64,000 bases of DNA from Thiohalorhabdus sp. Cl-TMA (lineage in GTDB: Bacteria; Pseudomonadota; Gammaproteobacteria; Thiohalorhabdales; Thiohalorhabdaceae), in contig NZ_JBGUAW010000009.1 of NCBI RefSeq assembly GCF_041821045.1, positions 1 to 64,000 of the forward strand. Direction: 5' to 3'. The notes under the pieces were generated by a model. It searched no databases, was not told the origin of the DNA, and was given only the letters and a program-made list of their open reading frames with translations. The translations under genes and the position numbers were made by a program. Positions 53,780 through 64,000 of this stretch are shown here, piece by piece. Numbering within the stretch: the stretch's first letter is position 1; each line of letters starts with the position of its first letter.

Positions 53780-54635
53780 GGAAGGTTCTCCTTTGTGGGT
53801 TTGAATGAGAACGCTTACTATTAATTATCAAAAGGGAACTCTACGCCACCCGATGCGCCGAGGTCAATAAAAATGAGAATAGTTCTCGGAGTGGCCTTTT
53901 CGGCGGCCTTCATCGGCAATCCGGTCCCTGGATCGATTACGAAAAATTGAAACGATCAGCCACCAGCACCGGGGATTCTCCAATCCGCCAACGGTATTTC
54001 GGTCCCCGAAGATGGCCGTATGGCCGCGACTACCATCGATATTTTCCTTTCGGGCTCGCTAGGATGCCCGCGTGACTGCATGCCGGTATTCGGTGGTATG
54101 CCTTGAAAGGTAGATTTATGGGCATCACCACTTCCTACCCAAAGAAGGTGCCGGTTTTTCCGTGAAATCCCGGAAGCGCCCGCTGCTTCCGGGCCGCGGG
54201 CTCCGCGTTTCGGAGGCGTGGCGCGCACTCGTGCCCTTCCGCGCATCCGAGGGTGCTAGCGGAGGTCGGGCATTCCGCGGGAATGCGCTCCGTGGCGCTT
54301 GCGGACGGCTCGTTCCCGGAGACGTCGGTTATTGGCTCTTCGCGTGCCGGCTCGGCTGTATTTTCAGGGGACGATCTGCTGCCAGGGGCGAATACGGCGG
54401 GGGTCGCACGGATTCGGTGCCGGGTGCGCGGCAGAACGGGTACCTGGCCCAGGGGCGGGGGCCGCGTGTTGACGGTTCCGGGGCAGGAGCCCGCGCCGGT
54501 CTCGGATTGCGGCGGGGCGCTCGGCTCGGAGGCCCACGATAGGCGTCCGCCGAAAGAGCGTTGCGCGGGCTCGCCCGCACAATGACAGCCTAAGGTGCGA
54601 TAGATGGAAAGAGCGCCGGGGGAGTGGGCTGGCTG
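53780..54635. other. Intergenic region with Fur-like site; otherwise featureless
   Basis: 856 bp. Bases 53804-53890 hold the operator region of the porin gene. A hairpin (CCCGGAAGC, GCTTCCGGG) sits at 54169-54192 and a smaller one (GCGGG, CCCGC) at 54565-54578. Reading frames of 96-126 codons here have Arg/Gly-rich, atypical composition and no start context; I found no convincing gene. Confidence 0.5.
53874..53888 (-). promoter_or_regulatory. Possible Fur box upstream of the porin operon
   Basis: TGAGAAT-A-GTTCTCG matches the 7-1-7 iron box at 10 of 14 positions, with a perfect GAGAA/TTCTC core. Another Fur-like half-site (ATTATCA) lies at 53824-53830. About 95 bp before the porin start. Weaker than the site at 54973. 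Confidence 0.45.
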
Positions 54636-54929
54636 CTAATTGTGGGACAGGGAGGGCACCAAGCGTCGCCAACGGCGGCGCTCCACTTGACCGCTAGGGT
54701 GGGCCAGATCCTGCCAGCAAGCGAGCTGCTGGTTGTAGAACGCCCGGTATTCCGGCAGCTCGGCCACCAGCGGGTGCTTGAGCAGCATGGTCAGGTGATC
54801 GACCACGGCCTGGGCGGTGCCGGGGTCCGGGCTGCGGGCGTACCGGGTCATCAGGAACTGCAGGCTCAGATCGAGGTTGTCCAGGCCGAGGGCAATGCCC
54901 CCGCGTCCGGCATCGGTGCGCTCCTTCAT
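54636..54929 (-). CDS. Small protein of unknown function downstream of a Fur box
   Basis: 97 residues, cytoplasmic, with a helical central region (LQFLMTRYARSP; VVDHLTMLLKHPLVAELPE; YNQQLACWQDLA) and an Arg-rich C terminus. I do not recognise a domain. A strong Fur box at 54973-54991 lies 44 bp before the ATG, which suggests iron-responsive expression. No partner in operon. Confidence 0.6.
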   Translation of the reverse strand: MKERTDAGRGGIALGLDNLDLSLQFLMTRYARSPDPGTAQAVVDHLTMLLKHPLVAELPEYRAFYNQQLACWQDLAHPSGQVERRRWRRLVPSLSHN

Positions 54930-54972
54930 GGGCTGCTCCTCGGGGTGGAAGGCGGAATGGGAAGCGCTTTAT

Positions 54973-54991
54973 GTAAATGATAATTATTTAC
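54973..54991. promoter_or_regulatory. Fur box
   Basis: GTAAATGATAATTATTTAC matches 14 of 19 positions of the consensus GATAATGATAATCATTATC, and is nearly a perfect palindrome. It sits between the minus-strand gene at 54929 and bolA (plus, starting at 55189), so could serve either, but is much closer to the former. Confidence 0.75.
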
Positions 54992-55188
54992 ATTTAAATG
55001 CTGATGGGTATCCCTGTCAACCAGCACCGTCCCCAGGCTGACCTGATCGAGCAATTAGGCAGGCGGAGCCCTTTCCAGATGAAGACCAGGATTTCGGATA
55101 AGTGGGCGGTAATATAGGCTTTCCTGTTCAAGTCCGAATCGGGTAACATTGACCAATTCCGACAAAATGACTCAAGGAATGGGACTCG

Positions 55189-55443
55189 ATGGACTCGGAA
55201 ACGGTGAAAGCAAAGATCCAGGCCGAGATGCCGGAGGCCCAGATCGTCGTGCAGGGCGAGGGGGATCGTTTCGGCGTGCTGGTGGTGGCCCAGGAATTCG
55301 AGAACATGCCCAGGGTCAAACAGCACCGGAAGGTCTATTCCGCCCTGGGCGAAGAGCTCAAGGGCGAATTGCACGCCCTGGAAGTGAAGACATTTACCCC
55401 GGAGCAGTACCGGGCCATGGTCGAGGCCAACAATCCCGGCTAG
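55189..55443 (+). CDS. BolA family protein (IbaG-like)
   Basis: 84 residues. Matches the BolA/IbaG domain: a N-terminal helix (TVKAKIQAEMPEAQIVVQGEGDRF would be strand 1-2), the Cys/His-ligand region around RVKQHRKVYSAL, and ELHALEVKTFTPEQY. In Proteobacteria BolA proteins pair with monothiol glutaredoxins to bind a shared [2Fe-2S] cluster. The grxD gene follows 30 bp downstream. The helix-turn-helix-like DNA contact is conserved. Confidence 0.85.
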   Translation: MDSETVKAKIQAEMPEAQIVVQGEGDRFGVLVVAQEFENMPRVKQHRKVYSALGEELKGELHALEVKTFTPEQYRAMVEANNPG

Positions 55444-55473
55444 GCATGGATCGGGAAGGAGGAGCAGAAGGCA

Positions 55474-55782
55474 ATGGATACCGCGGTCAACGAAAAAATC
55501 GAAGGCTTCGTGAACGGCCACAAGGTGGTGCTGTTCATGAAGGGCACCAAGGACTTCCCGCAGTGCGGCTTTTCCGGCCGTGCCGTGCAGATCCTGCAGA
55601 ACCTGGGTGTGGACTTCCAGGACGTCAACGTGCTGGAGGACGGCAACATCCGGGAGGGCATCAAGGAGTACTCCGACTGGCCCACCATCCCGCAGCTCTA
55701 CATCGATGGTGAATTCGTCGGCGGCAGTGACCTGATGCTGGAGATGTACCAGAACGGTGAGCTGGAAGGGATGCTGAAGTAG
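55474..55782 (+). CDS. grxD: Monothiol glutaredoxin Grx4
   Basis: 102 residues. The monothiol active site CGFS is in FPQCGFSGRAVQ. WPTIPQLYIDGEFVGGSD holds the glutathione-binding cis-Pro and Gly-Gly. Carries [2Fe-2S] clusters and hands them to acceptors with BolA-type partners, here in the same unit. Preceded by an RBS and followed by a GC-rich hairpin near 55820. Confidence 0.95.
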   Translation: MDTAVNEKIEGFVNGHKVVLFMKGTKDFPQCGFSGRAVQILQNLGVDFQDVNVLEDGNIREGIKEYSDWPTIPQLYIDGEFVGGSDLMLEMYQNGELEGMLK

Positions 55783-55920
55783 GCCTTCCGGCGACTCGCG
55801 AGCACCATCGCGCTCTCTTCGGCCGCCCTCCGGGGCGGTCGACTTGTTTCGCCCCGGGCGCCCTGGCTGCTTACACCGGGTATGTGGTTTAATTAGCCCT
55901 TTGCACGAATTGGGACCTAA

Positions 55921-57231
<1,311 letters not shown>

Positions 57232-57251
57232 AGAGCGAAGAGACCGAAAAT

Positions 57252-57387
57252 ACGCCAAGGCGCCAAGAAGCCAAGAACGAAAAAAACGGCAACTGAAGTC
57301 TATAATCGGGAAGGTGGCTCCGATTGGCTCCGGCCTTAATTGTTAGGCTGGGAATGGATTTTTTCTGGGTGTCTTGGCTTCTTGGCG
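57252..57387. repeat. Intergenic inverted-repeat element, best copy
   Basis: Left end ACGCCAAGGCGCCAAGAAG (57252-) with CGCCAAGAAGCCAAG at 57261-57275; the exact inverse CTTGGCTTCTTGGCG is at 57373-57387. Both ends are flanked by A-rich or T-rich runs, giving about 40 bp of imperfect inverted repeat around a 100-bp core without reading frame. It lies between murA and hisG. Related copies at 17282 and 51103. Confidence 0.65.
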
Positions 57388-57423
57388 TTTTCTGAATTCC
57401 GTTTAAGCGAAAGAGCTTCCCCC

Positions 57424-58080
57424 ATGCTCGAATCCAAGCTGACCATCGCCCTGTCCAAGGGCCGGATCCTGGATGACACGCTCCCCTTGCTGGAGCGGGT
57501 GGGCATCCGGCCCAGCGAGGACCCCGATGCCTCCCGGAAGCTGGTGGTGGGCACCAACCGCCCCGGGGTGGAGCTGGTCATCGTGCGGGCCACCGATGTC
57601 CCCACCTACGTGGAGTTCGGGGCCGCCGACGTGGGCGTGGCCGGCCGGGACGTGCTGATGGAGCAGGGCGCTGATCTCTACGAGCCCCTGGACCTGGGGA
57701 TCGGGCAGTGCCGCATGGTGGTGGCCGAGCCGGAGGGGCTTGCCGCCGAGGACGATCCCAGCCGGTGGGATCGGGTCCGCATCGCCACCAAGTACCCGAA
57801 TATCACCAAGGACTTTTTCGCCCGTCAGGGCGTTCAGGCCCAGATCATCAAGCTCTACGGCTCCATGGAGCTGGCGCCGCTGGTGGGGCTGGCCGACCGC
57901 ATCGTCGATCTCGTCAGCACGGGGCGGACCCTGAAGGAGAACGGCCTGGTGGAGGTGGAGACCCTGTTCAGCATCTCCAGCCGGCTGGTGGTGAACAAGG
58001 CCTCTCTGAAGCTGAAGCACCCGCAGGTTTCCGACCTGATCGACAGCCTGTCCGAGGCCCTGGAGGACAAGGCCTCCTGA
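57424..58080 (+). CDS. hisG: ATP phosphoribosyltransferase, short form
   Basis: 218 residues from the ATG at 57424. First step of histidine synthesis. The length and lack of a C-terminal regulatory domain mark the short form, which needs HisZ (a HisS paralogue) as regulatory partner; hisZ is not in the window. [26 protein letters not shown] and [14 protein letters not shown] (PRPP-binding) are clear. 167 bp separate it from hisD. Confidence 0.95.
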   Translation: MLESKLTIALSKGRILDDTLPLLERVGIRPSEDPDASRKLVVGTNRPGVELVIVRATDVPTYVEFGAADVGVAGRDVLMEQGADLYEPLDLGIGQCRMVVAEPEGLAAEDDPSRWDRVRIATKYPNITKDFFARQGVQAQIIKLYGSMELAPLVGLADRIVDLVSTGRTLKENGLVEVETLFSISSRLVVNKASLKLKHPQVSDLIDSLSEALEDKAS

Positions 58081-58247
58081 GCGCTCCGGGCCGGCGCGGA
58101 TTCCGGGTCTAGGGCCGACCTTTTTAGGAAGCATCCGGGCCGGGTGGCCCGGGATACCCATGCGAGCCGAATTGCCGGGGGTCGCTTCGGCCCCCGCCAT
58201 AGGCCGTACCCGCGTTCCCCCGCGGGATGCATATGCCGGAGCGAGTC

Positions 58248-59567
58248 ATGAATATCCGCCGACTGAACAGCACGGACAGCCGTTTCTCCCAGGATCTGAA
58301 CGCCCTGCTGGCCTGGGAGGAGGAGGCGGACCGCGAGGTGGAATCCACGGTCCGCACCATCCTCGACCGGGTGCGCGACGAGGGCGACGAGGCGGTGCTG
58401 CAATACACCCAGCAGTTCGACCGGGTGGAGCACACCACCATGGCCGCCCTGGAGATCAGCCGCGACCGCATGGAGGCGGCCCTGGAGCGCATCCCGGCCG
58501 AGCAGCGCGAGGCCCTGGAGGGTGCCGCCGCCCGGATCCGCGACTTCCACGCCCGGCAGAAGGACCGGGGCTGGTCCTACGTGGACGACTCCGGGACCCG
58601 GCTCGGCCAGAAGGTGACCCCCCTGGACAAGGTGGGCGTGTATATCCCCGGCGGCACCGCCGCCTATCCTTCCACGGTCCTGATGAACGTCATCCCGGCC
58701 AAGGTCGCCGGGGTGGGCGAGATCGTCATGACCGTGCCCACCCCGGGCGGAGAGGTGCACGACCTGGTGCTGGCCGCCGCCGCGGTGGCCGGCGTGGACC
58801 TGGCCTTCACCATCGGTGGCGCCCAGGCGGTGGGGGCGCTGGCCTACGGCACCGGGACCGTGCCGGGGGTGGACAAGATCGTGGGTCCCGGCAACCGCTA
58901 CGTGGCCACCGCCAAGCGGCTGGTGTTCGGCCGCGTGGGCATCGACATGATCGCCGGCCCCAGCGAGATCGTGGTGGTCAGCGATGGCGGGACCGACCCC
59001 GACTGGCTGGCCATGGATCTGCTCTCCCAGGCCGAGCACGACGAGCACGCGCAGGCGATCCTCATAACGCCCGACGCGCAGAGCCTGGAGAAGGTGGCCG
59101 ACAGCCTGCGCAGCCTGGTGGAGACCCTGAATCGTGCCGAGATCGCCCGCCGTTCCCTGGAGGGCCGGGGGGCGCTCATCCAGGTGGCCGACCTCAGGGA
59201 GGCGGTGCAGGTTGCCAACCGCATCGCCCCCGAGCACCTGGAGCTGTCCGTGGCCGAGCCCGACGCCCTGCTGGAGGAGGTGCGGCACGCCGGCGCGGTG
59301 TTCCTGGGAGCGCATACCGCCGAGGTGATGGGCGACTACGTGGCCGGACCCAATCACGTGCTGCCCACCGAGGGCACGGCCCGCTTCAGCTCGCCGCTCG
59401 GTGTCTACGATTTCCAGAAGCGCACCAGCCTGATCGGCTGCAGTGGCGATTCGGCGAAGGAGCTGGGACGCATGGCCTCGGTGCTCGCCCGCGCCGAGGG
59501 GCTCACCGCCCACGCCCACTCCGCGGACTACCGCGTGCGGGCCGGAAAGCAGGAGAAGGGAGAATGA
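58248..59567 (+). CDS. hisD: Histidinol dehydrogenase
   Basis: 439 residues from the ATG at 58248, with GGAG five bases upstream; an in-frame ATG at 58227 lacks one. Zn/NAD enzyme that oxidises histidinol to histidine in two steps. Zinc-site residues in [14 protein letters not shown] and the catalytic Glu-His in [10 protein letters not shown]. Overlaps hisB by four bases. Confidence 0.96.
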   Translation: MNIRRLNSTDSRFSQDLNALLAWEEEADREVESTVRTILDRVRDEGDEAVLQYTQQFDRVEHTTMAALEISRDRMEAALERIPAEQREALEGAAARIRDFHARQKDRGWSYVDDSGTRLGQKVTPLDKVGVYIPGGTAAYPSTVLMNVIPAKVAGVGEIVMTVPTPGGEVHDLVLAAAAVAGVDLAFTIGGAQAVGALAYGTGTVPGVDKIVGPGNRYVATAKRLVFGRVGIDMIAGPSEIVVVSDGGTDPDWLAMDLLSQAEHDEHAQAILITPDAQSLEKVADSLRSLVETLNRAEIARRSLEGRGALIQVADLREAVQVANRIAPEHLELSVAEPDALLEEVRHAGAVFLGAHTAEVMGDYVAGPNHVLPTEGTARFSSPLGVYDFQKRTSLIGCSGDSAKELGRMASVLARAEGLTAHAHSADYRVRAGKQEKGE

Positions 59568-60157
59568 GCGCCCGTAGCGCCGAGGTTTTTCGTAGCACTG
59601 CAGAGACGGACATCCGGGTGGTCATCGACCTGGATGGCGCAGGACAGTGTGACTCCCGCACCGGCGTGCCTTTCCTCGATCACATGCTCGACCAGATCGC
59701 CCGCCACGGGTCCATGGACCTCACCGTGCGCGCCGAGGGGGACCTGGAGATCGATGCCCACCACACGGTGGAGGATGTGGGCATCACCCTCGGGCAGGCG
59801 CTCACGCAGGCGGTGGGCGATAAGCGCGGCATCTACCGCTACGGCCACGCCTATTGCCCGTTGGATGAATCCCTGTCCCGGGCGGTGGTGGACCTCTCCG
59901 GCCGGCCGGGCCTGGAATACCACCTGCTGTTCCAGCGCGGCTGGATCGGCGATTTCGATGTGGACCTGCTCAAGGAGTTCTTCCAGGGACTGGTGAACCA
60001 CGCCACCATGACCCTGCACCTGGACAACCTGCGCGGCCACAACGCCCACCACATCGCCGAGTCCGCCTTCAAGGCATTCGGCCGGGCGCTGCGCTTCGCC
60101 GTCGCCGAGGATCCCCGCTCCGGGGGCGCGGTTCCCTCCACCAAGGGCAGCCTGTGA
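59564..60157 (+). CDS. hisB: Imidazoleglycerol-phosphate dehydratase
   Basis: 197 residues, monofunctional (no histidinol-phosphatase domain). Manganese ligands in [22 protein letters not shown] and [16 protein letters not shown] overlap with hisD. Histidinol phosphatase must be elsewhere in the genome. Confidence 0.96.
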   Translation: MSARSAEVFRSTAETDIRVVIDLDGAGQCDSRTGVPFLDHMLDQIARHGSMDLTVRAEGDLEIDAHHTVEDVGITLGQALTQAVGDKRGIYRYGHAYCPLDESLSRAVVDLSGRPGLEYHLLFQRGWIGDFDVDLLKEFFQGLVNHATMTLHLDNLRGHNAHHIAESAFKAFGRALRFAVAEDPRSGGAVPSTKGSL

Positions 60158-60828
60158 TGGCCAATCGCATCGCCGTTATCGACTACGGCATGGGCAATCT
60201 CCGTTCCGTGTCCAAGGCGCTGGAGCACGCCGGCGGCGACGTGACCATCGCCACCTCGCGGGCCGAGGTGGCGGCCGCCGACCGGGTGGTCTTCCCCGGT
60301 GTGGGGGCCATCCGTGACTGTGTTGCCGCCGTCGACGAGCAAGGGCTGCGCGAGGCGGTGGTGGAGGCCGCCGCCAGCAAGCCCTTCCTCGGCATCTGCC
60401 TGGGCATGCAGGCGCTCATGGAGACCTCCCTGGAGTACGGCGAGCACGCCGCCCTCGGCCTCCTGCCCGGACGGGTGGTGCCCTTCCCCGAGGAGGCCAT
60501 GGTGGATGGCGAGGGACACCGGCTGAAGATCCCGCACATGGGCTGGAACCGGGTCCACTTCATGGAGGCCGAGCATCCCCTGTGGGCCGGGATCGGCGAC
60601 GGCAGCCACTTCTACTTCGTCCACTCCTACATCGTGGAACCGGCCGGGCCCGAGCTCATCGCCGGAGCCACCATCTACGGCATCCAGTTTACCTCGGCGG
60701 TGGCCCGGGAGAACGTCTTCGCCACCCAGTTCCACCCGGAGAAGAGCTCCGGGCACGGTCTCCAGCTGCTGGCCAACTTCATCGCCTGGGACCCCGCACA
60801 CGCCAAGGAGGCGGGCCAATGCTGCTGA
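60157..60828 (+). CDS. hisH: Imidazole glycerol phosphate synthase, glutaminase subunit
   Basis: 223 residues from the ATG at 60157 (TGATG with the hisB stop; a GTG one codon earlier is possible). Class-I amidotransferase with nucleophile Cys81 ([11 protein letters not shown]) and the His-Glu pair in [10 protein letters not shown]. Makes ammonia for HisF. Overlaps hisA by 10 bases. Confidence 0.96.
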   Translation: MANRIAVIDYGMGNLRSVSKALEHAGGDVTIATSRAEVAAADRVVFPGVGAIRDCVAAVDEQGLREAVVEAAASKPFLGICLGMQALMETSLEYGEHAALGLLPGRVVPFPEEAMVDGEGHRLKIPHMGWNRVHFMEAEHPLWAGIGDGSHFYFVHSYIVEPAGPELIAGATIYGIQFTSAVARENVFATQFHPEKSSGHGLQLLANFIAWDPAHAKEAGQCC

Positions 60829-61556
60829 TCCCCGCCATCGACCTCAAGGACGGCGCCTGCGTGCGCCTGCGCCAGGGGGAGATGAGCGATTCCACGGTGT
60901 ACTCCGAAGACCCGTCCGCGACGGCGCGAAGGTGGCTGGAAGCCGGTGCCCGGCGCCTGCATATCGTCGACCTCAATGGTGCCTTCGCCGGGCGGCCGGA
61001 GAACGAGCCGGCCATCCGCGCCATCACCGAGGCGGCGGGGTCGGTGCCCGTGCAGCTCGGCGGCGGCATTCGCGACCTGGAGACCATCGAGGCCCACCTC
61101 AACGCCGGGATCAGCTACGTGATCCTGGGCACCGCGGCCGTGCGGAATCCCGGTTTCGTGCGCCAGGCCGCCACCGAGTTCCCCGGGCATGTCATGGTGG
61201 GCCTCGATGCCCGTGACGGAAAGGTGGCCGTGGAGGGCTGGTCCAAGGTGACCGGGCACGACGTGGCGGACTTGGCCAAGAAGTTCGAGGATTACGGCGT
61301 GGAGGCCATCGTCTACACGGACATTGGTCGGGATGGCATGCTTTCCGGGCCCAACGTGGGGGCCACCGCGGCGCTGGCCCGTTCGCTGCGGATTCCGGTC
61401 ATCGCCTCCGGTGGCATCCACACCCTGGAGGACATCCGGGCTTTGAAGGACGTGGAGGAGGAAGGGGTGAGCGGCGCCATAACCGGCCGGGCCATCTACG
61501 AGGGCACCCTGGACTTCGCCGAGGCGCGTGAGGTGGCGCAAGACCATGCTGGCTAA
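60819..61556 (+). CDS. hisA: ProFAR isomerase
   Basis: 245 residues from the ATG at 60819. Phosphoribosylformimino-aminoimidazole carboxamide ribotide isomerase, a TIM barrel with [27 protein letters not shown] and [14 protein letters not shown]. Catalytic Asp residues at the start of strands 1 and 5 are present. Stop lies inside hisF. Confidence 0.96.
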   Translation: MLLIPAIDLKDGACVRLRQGEMSDSTVYSEDPSATARRWLEAGARRLHIVDLNGAFAGRPENEPAIRAITEAAGSVPVQLGGGIRDLETIEAHLNAGISYVILGTAAVRNPGFVRQAATEFPGHVMVGLDARDGKVAVEGWSKVTGHDVADLAKKFEDYGVEAIVYTDIGRDGMLSGPNVGATAALARSLRIPVIASGGIHTLEDIRALKDVEEEGVSGAITGRAIYEGTLDFAEAREVAQDHAG

Positions 61557-62304
61557 GCGCGTGATCCCCTGCTTGGACGTGGACGCCGGCCGGGTGGTGA
61601 AGGGCGTGCGCTTCACCGAGATCCGCGACGCCGGCGATCCCGTGGAGATCGCCCGCCGCTACGACGAGGCCGGTGCGGACGAGCTGGTGTTCCTGGATAT
61701 CACCGCCAGCCACGAGGGGCGCGATACCATCGTCGAGGTGGTGGAGCAGGTGGCCGCACAGGTGTTCATTCCCCTCACCGTGGGCGGCGGCGTGCGCACC
61801 AGCGACGACGTGAAGCGGCTGCTGCGGGCGGGCGCCGACAAGGTGGCCATCAACACCGCCGCGGTGAAGGATCCGGAGGTGGTTACCCAGGCTGCTCAGC
61901 GGTTCGGATCGCAATGCATCGTGGTGGCCGTCGACGCCAAGCGGGTTGGTGAGGGCGAGTGGCACGTGTTTACCCACGGCGGGCGGACGGATACGGGTAT
62001 CGACGCCGTCGCCTGGGCCCGGGAGGTGACCGAGCGCGGCGCCGGTGAGATCCTGCTCACCAGCATGGATCGGGACGGCACCAAGGACGGCTTCGACCTG
62101 GCTCTGACCCGCACGGTGGCCGACTCCGTCGCGGTCCCGGTGATTGCCTCCGGGGGCGTGGGAAATCTGGACCACCTGGTGGAGGGGGTGCGCGACGGTG
62201 GCGCGGACGCGGTCCTTGCGGCCTCCATCTTCCACTTCGGCGAGCACTCGGTGGCGGAGGCCAAAGCGGCCCTGGCCGCCGCGGGGATCGAGGTGCGGCA
62301 ATGA
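61546..62304 (+). CDS. hisF: Imidazole glycerol phosphate synthase, cyclase subunit
   Basis: 252 residues from the ATG at 61546, the usual [20 protein letters not shown]. Catalytic Asp11 and the later Asp in [13 protein letters not shown] are present. Together with HisH makes imidazole glycerol phosphate and AICAR. Overlaps hisIE by four bases. Confidence 0.97.
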   Translation: MLAKRVIPCLDVDAGRVVKGVRFTEIRDAGDPVEIARRYDEAGADELVFLDITASHEGRDTIVEVVEQVAAQVFIPLTVGGGVRTSDDVKRLLRAGADKVAINTAAVKDPEVVTQAAQRFGSQCIVVAVDAKRVGEGEWHVFTHGGRTDTGIDAVAWAREVTERGAGEILLTSMDRDGTKDGFDLALTRTVADSVAVPVIASGGVGNLDHLVEGVRDGGADAVLAASIFHFGEHSVAEAKAALAAAGIEVRQ

Positions 62305-63023
62305 GCGCGGAGAATGACTGGCTCGACGCGGTCAAATGGGATGCCCAGGGCTTGGTGGTGGCCATCGCCCAGGAGATGCAGACGGGTGAGATCCTCATGC
62401 AGGCCTACATGAACCGGGAGGCGCTGGAGACCACCCTGCGCGACGGTTATGCAACCTATTGGTCCCGGTCCCGGTCCAAGCTGTGGCGGAAGGGGGAGAG
62501 CTCCGGGCATCTCCAGGCCGTGGAGGAAATCCGGCTGGACTGCGACAATGACACCGTGCTGCTTCGGGTGCGCCAGACCGGTCCGGCTTGCCACACCGGT
62601 CGGGCCAACTGTTTCTTCCAGCGCCTGGAGGACGGCGCCTGGGTGAAGACCGAGCCCGTTCCCCCCGCCCGGTCCGGGGAGTCGGCAAGCGCCGGCCGGG
62701 AGGTTCTGGACCGGGTCGCGGCCATCCTGGAGGAGCGCAAGACCGCGCCCGCGGAGGATTCCTACGTGGCCTCCCTCTACGCCAAGGGCCGCAATAAGAT
62801 CCTCGAGAAGGTCGGCGAGGAGGCCACCGAGGTCCTGCTGGCCGCCAAGGACGGCGAGAAGGATCGCGAGGCGCTGGTCTCGGAAACGGCGGACCTGTGG
62901 TTCCATTGCATGGTGATGCTCGCCGAGCAGGGGCTGAGTCCGGAAGCGGTGCTCGACGAGCTGGATCGCCGCTTCGGCACTTCCGGACACACGGAAAAGG
63001 CGGCCCGGGGCGGCGCCGGGTGA
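62301..63023 (+). CDS. hisIE: Bifunctional HisIE (PRA-cyclohydrolase/PRA-PH)
   Basis: 240 residues, both enzymes fused. HisI part: [23 protein letters not shown] would be the conserved YMN and WSRSR blocks, with zinc ligands in [17 protein letters not shown] and NCFF. HisE part from about residue 130: [36 protein letters not shown] with acidic metal residues. Somewhat longer than E. coli (203) because of a linker and a C-terminal tail. Catalyses steps 2 and 3 of the pathway; last of the his genes. Confidence 0.94.
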   Translation: MSAENDWLDAVKWDAQGLVVAIAQEMQTGEILMQAYMNREALETTLRDGYATYWSRSRSKLWRKGESSGHLQAVEEIRLDCDNDTVLLRVRQTGPACHTGRANCFFQRLEDGAWVKTEPVPPARSGESASAGREVLDRVAAILEERKTAPAEDSYVASLYAKGRNKILEKVGEEATEVLLAAKDGEKDREALVSETADLWFHCMVMLAEQGLSPEAVLDELDRRFGTSGHTEKAARGGAG

Positions 63024-63069
63024 GCCGGCGGCCGCCTGCATTCGCAATCAAACCTAATGAGGAAGGGCC

Positions 63070-63312
63070 ATGTTTGGTGGATTCGGCATTCCCGAGCTGT
63101 TAATCGTCCTGGTCATCGTGCTGGTGTTCTTCGGCGCCGGGAAGCTGCCCGAGATCGGCAGCGCCCTGGGCAAGGGCATCCGCGGCTTCCGGCAGTCCAT
63201 GGACGACGGCGAGTCCAAGGACGAGAAGAAGGATCCGGATAGCCTGGAGCACGACAAGGGCGAGACCATCGAGGGCAGCACGGTGGGCCAGAAGGAAGAA
63301 GAGAAGAAATAG
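63070..63312 (+). CDS. tatA: Sec-independent translocase TatA
   Basis: 80 residues. One N-terminal transmembrane helix ([15 protein letters not shown]), the [11 protein letters not shown] hinge, an amphipathic helix ([11 protein letters not shown]) and an acidic tail. Forms the pore of the twin-arginine pathway, which exports folded cofactor proteins. 46 bp after hisIE, continuing the conserved his-tat order. Confidence 0.95.
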   Translation: MFGGFGIPELLIVLVIVLVFFGAGKLPEIGSALGKGIRGFRQSMDDGESKDEKKDPDSLEHDKGETIEGSTVGQKEEEKK

Positions 63313-63380
63313 CCACCTCCCTTTATCCCGCGCCGGGGCCCATGGTCCCGGGGCGCGCCTTTTGAGGTTCCCTTCGGGCC

Positions 63381-63872
63381 ATGTTTGATATCGGCTTCAT
63401 CGAGATGCTGGTCATCGGCCTCATCCTCCTGCTGGTGGTGGGTCCCGAACGCCTCCCGGAGGTGGCCCGCACGGTGGGCGGCTGGGTCCATGAGGCCAAG
63501 AAATACCTGGACGGCATGAAGTCGGAGCTGGACCGGGACCTCAATCTGAGCGAGCTGCAGCGGGAAACCCGGGAGTCCTTCGAACGGACCCGAAGCTCCC
63601 TGGACGACCTCGACCGCGATACCCGCGAATCCACCGACCTTTCCCGGGCCCCCGCGGGGGACGCATCCGACTCCGCCGGGGACGGGGGGCAGGGGCCGGC
63701 GGACCGCTCCGTGGCGGCGGAGGATCCGGAGCCGTCCGCCGGGCAGCAGGGCAACGGAGCCCGCTCCGACCCGGAATCCGGGGAGGTGGCCGATGCGGAA
63801 CAGGAGGCCGCCGATGACATGGAGCGGGAGCTGAACCAGGACCAACCGCAGGACCAGCGGCACCGTGACTGA
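63381..63872 (+). CDS. tatB: Sec-independent translocase TatB
   Basis: 163 residues. Transmembrane helix (GFIEMLVIGLILLLVVGPE) and ERLPEVARTVGGW hinge, then an amphipathic helix and a long acidic disordered tail (Asp/Glu/Gln-rich), typical for a halophile-like proteome. Works with TatC as receptor of twin-arginine signal peptides. Overlaps tatC by 8 bases. Confidence 0.94.
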   Translation: MFDIGFIEMLVIGLILLLVVGPERLPEVARTVGGWVHEAKKYLDGMKSELDRDLNLSELQRETRESFERTRSSLDDLDRDTRESTDLSRAPAGDASDSAGDGGQGPADRSVAAEDPEPSAGQQGNGARSDPESGEVADAEQEAADDMERELNQDQPQDQRHRD

Positions 63873-64000
63873 CCCAAGCGAGAACTCGGATACCCTGGTC
63901 GGTCACCTCCTGGAGCTGAAGTCCCGGCTCACGCGGGCCCTGGCCGGCGTTCTGGTGGGCTTCCTGGCGGCCTATCCGTTCAAGGAACGGATCTTCGAAT
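63865..64000 (+). CDS. tatC: Sec-independent translocase TatC, N-terminal part
   Basis: 45 codons visible from the GTG at 63865; the rest is cut by the window end. HLLELKSRLTRALAG matches the conserved N-terminal HLxELRxR motif that contacts twin-arginine peptides, followed by the first transmembrane helix (VLVGFLAAYPF). Overlaps tatB by 8 bases. Confidence 0.92.
   Translation, partial: MTDPSENSDTLVGHLLELKSRLTRALAGVLVGFLAAYPFKERIFE

Noticed and set aside
53956-54542. Reading frames of about 96-126 codons on both strands downstream of the Fur-like site
   Set aside because: Arg/Gly/Pro-rich products, no start context, mutually overlapping; no support for a gene.

Overview
The window reads as a stretch of chromosome from a high-GC gammaproteobacterium. 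The evidence is conserved gene order: rplU-rpmA-obgE-proB; rpsT divergent from murJ-ribF-ileS-lspA-ispH with minor-pilin genes directly downstream (as in Pseudomonas); argH-lptM-lysA-dapF; hisD-B-H-A-F-IE followed by tatABC. Exported and many cytoplasmic proteins look acidic, and an NAD-linked formate dehydrogenase and PEP-CTERM proteins are present. A halophilic or lithotrophic sulfur-oxidiser-type relative (Thiohalorhabdus/Thioalkalivibrio-like) would fit, but that placement is an impression, not something computed.

Layout. 0-3 kb: the 3' end of a caspase-like protease, a secreted DUF4384 protein, and (minus strand) a SleB-type cell-wall hydrolase with a small coupled membrane protein. 3-11 kb: two PEP-CTERM surface proteins (3.5-4.3 kb plus, 9.2-10.0 kb minus), each preceded by a sigma-54-like promoter and a shared AT-rich motif; between them pcm, serA and an EF-G-like GTPase; then nfo. 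11.7-18.4 kb: a dynamin-like membrane GTPase, gloA, a small membrane protein, argH, lptM, lysA, dapF. 18.6-24.7 kb: an NAD-dependent formate dehydrogenase operon (fdsG, fdsB, fdsA, fdhD, fdsD). 24.9-35.6 kb: housekeeping genes rplU, rpmA, obgE, proB, rpsT, murJ, ribF, ileS, lspA, ispH. 35.8-42.6 kb: a type IV pilus tip operon (small exported protein, pilY1, fimU/T-like, pilV, pilW, pilX). 42.6-44.4 kb: a Pcm-like methyltransferase and a sulfotransferase. 44.9-48.9 kb: tRNA-Phe, mutY, tRNA-Gly(CCC), thiS, thiG, a hypothetical gene, hemF. 48.9-51.1 kb: yggX and an ABC-2 exporter. 51.3-55.8 kb: an apparently iron-linked region with a three-gene porin/FMN-binding/four-helix membrane protein operon, Fur-like boxes, a small unknown gene, a BolA-family gene and grxD. 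56.0-64.0 kb: murA, hisG, the his operon, tatA, tatB and the start of tatC, cut by the window end.

The most interesting points are: (1) the sigma-54-like promoter plus shared upstream motif at both PEP-CTERM genes; (2) loss of the three cysteines of one N-terminal [4Fe-4S] site in the formate dehydrogenase alpha subunit; (3) the Fur-associated porin/flavin/His-rich membrane protein operon; (4) a ThiS with 16 residues after its Gly-Gly; (5) a MutY with Glu in place of the catalytic Asp; (6) an intergenic inverted-repeat family. No CRISPR array, prophage or transposase was seen. All start sites were chosen from ribosome-binding sites and family lengths by eye; no database search was possible.
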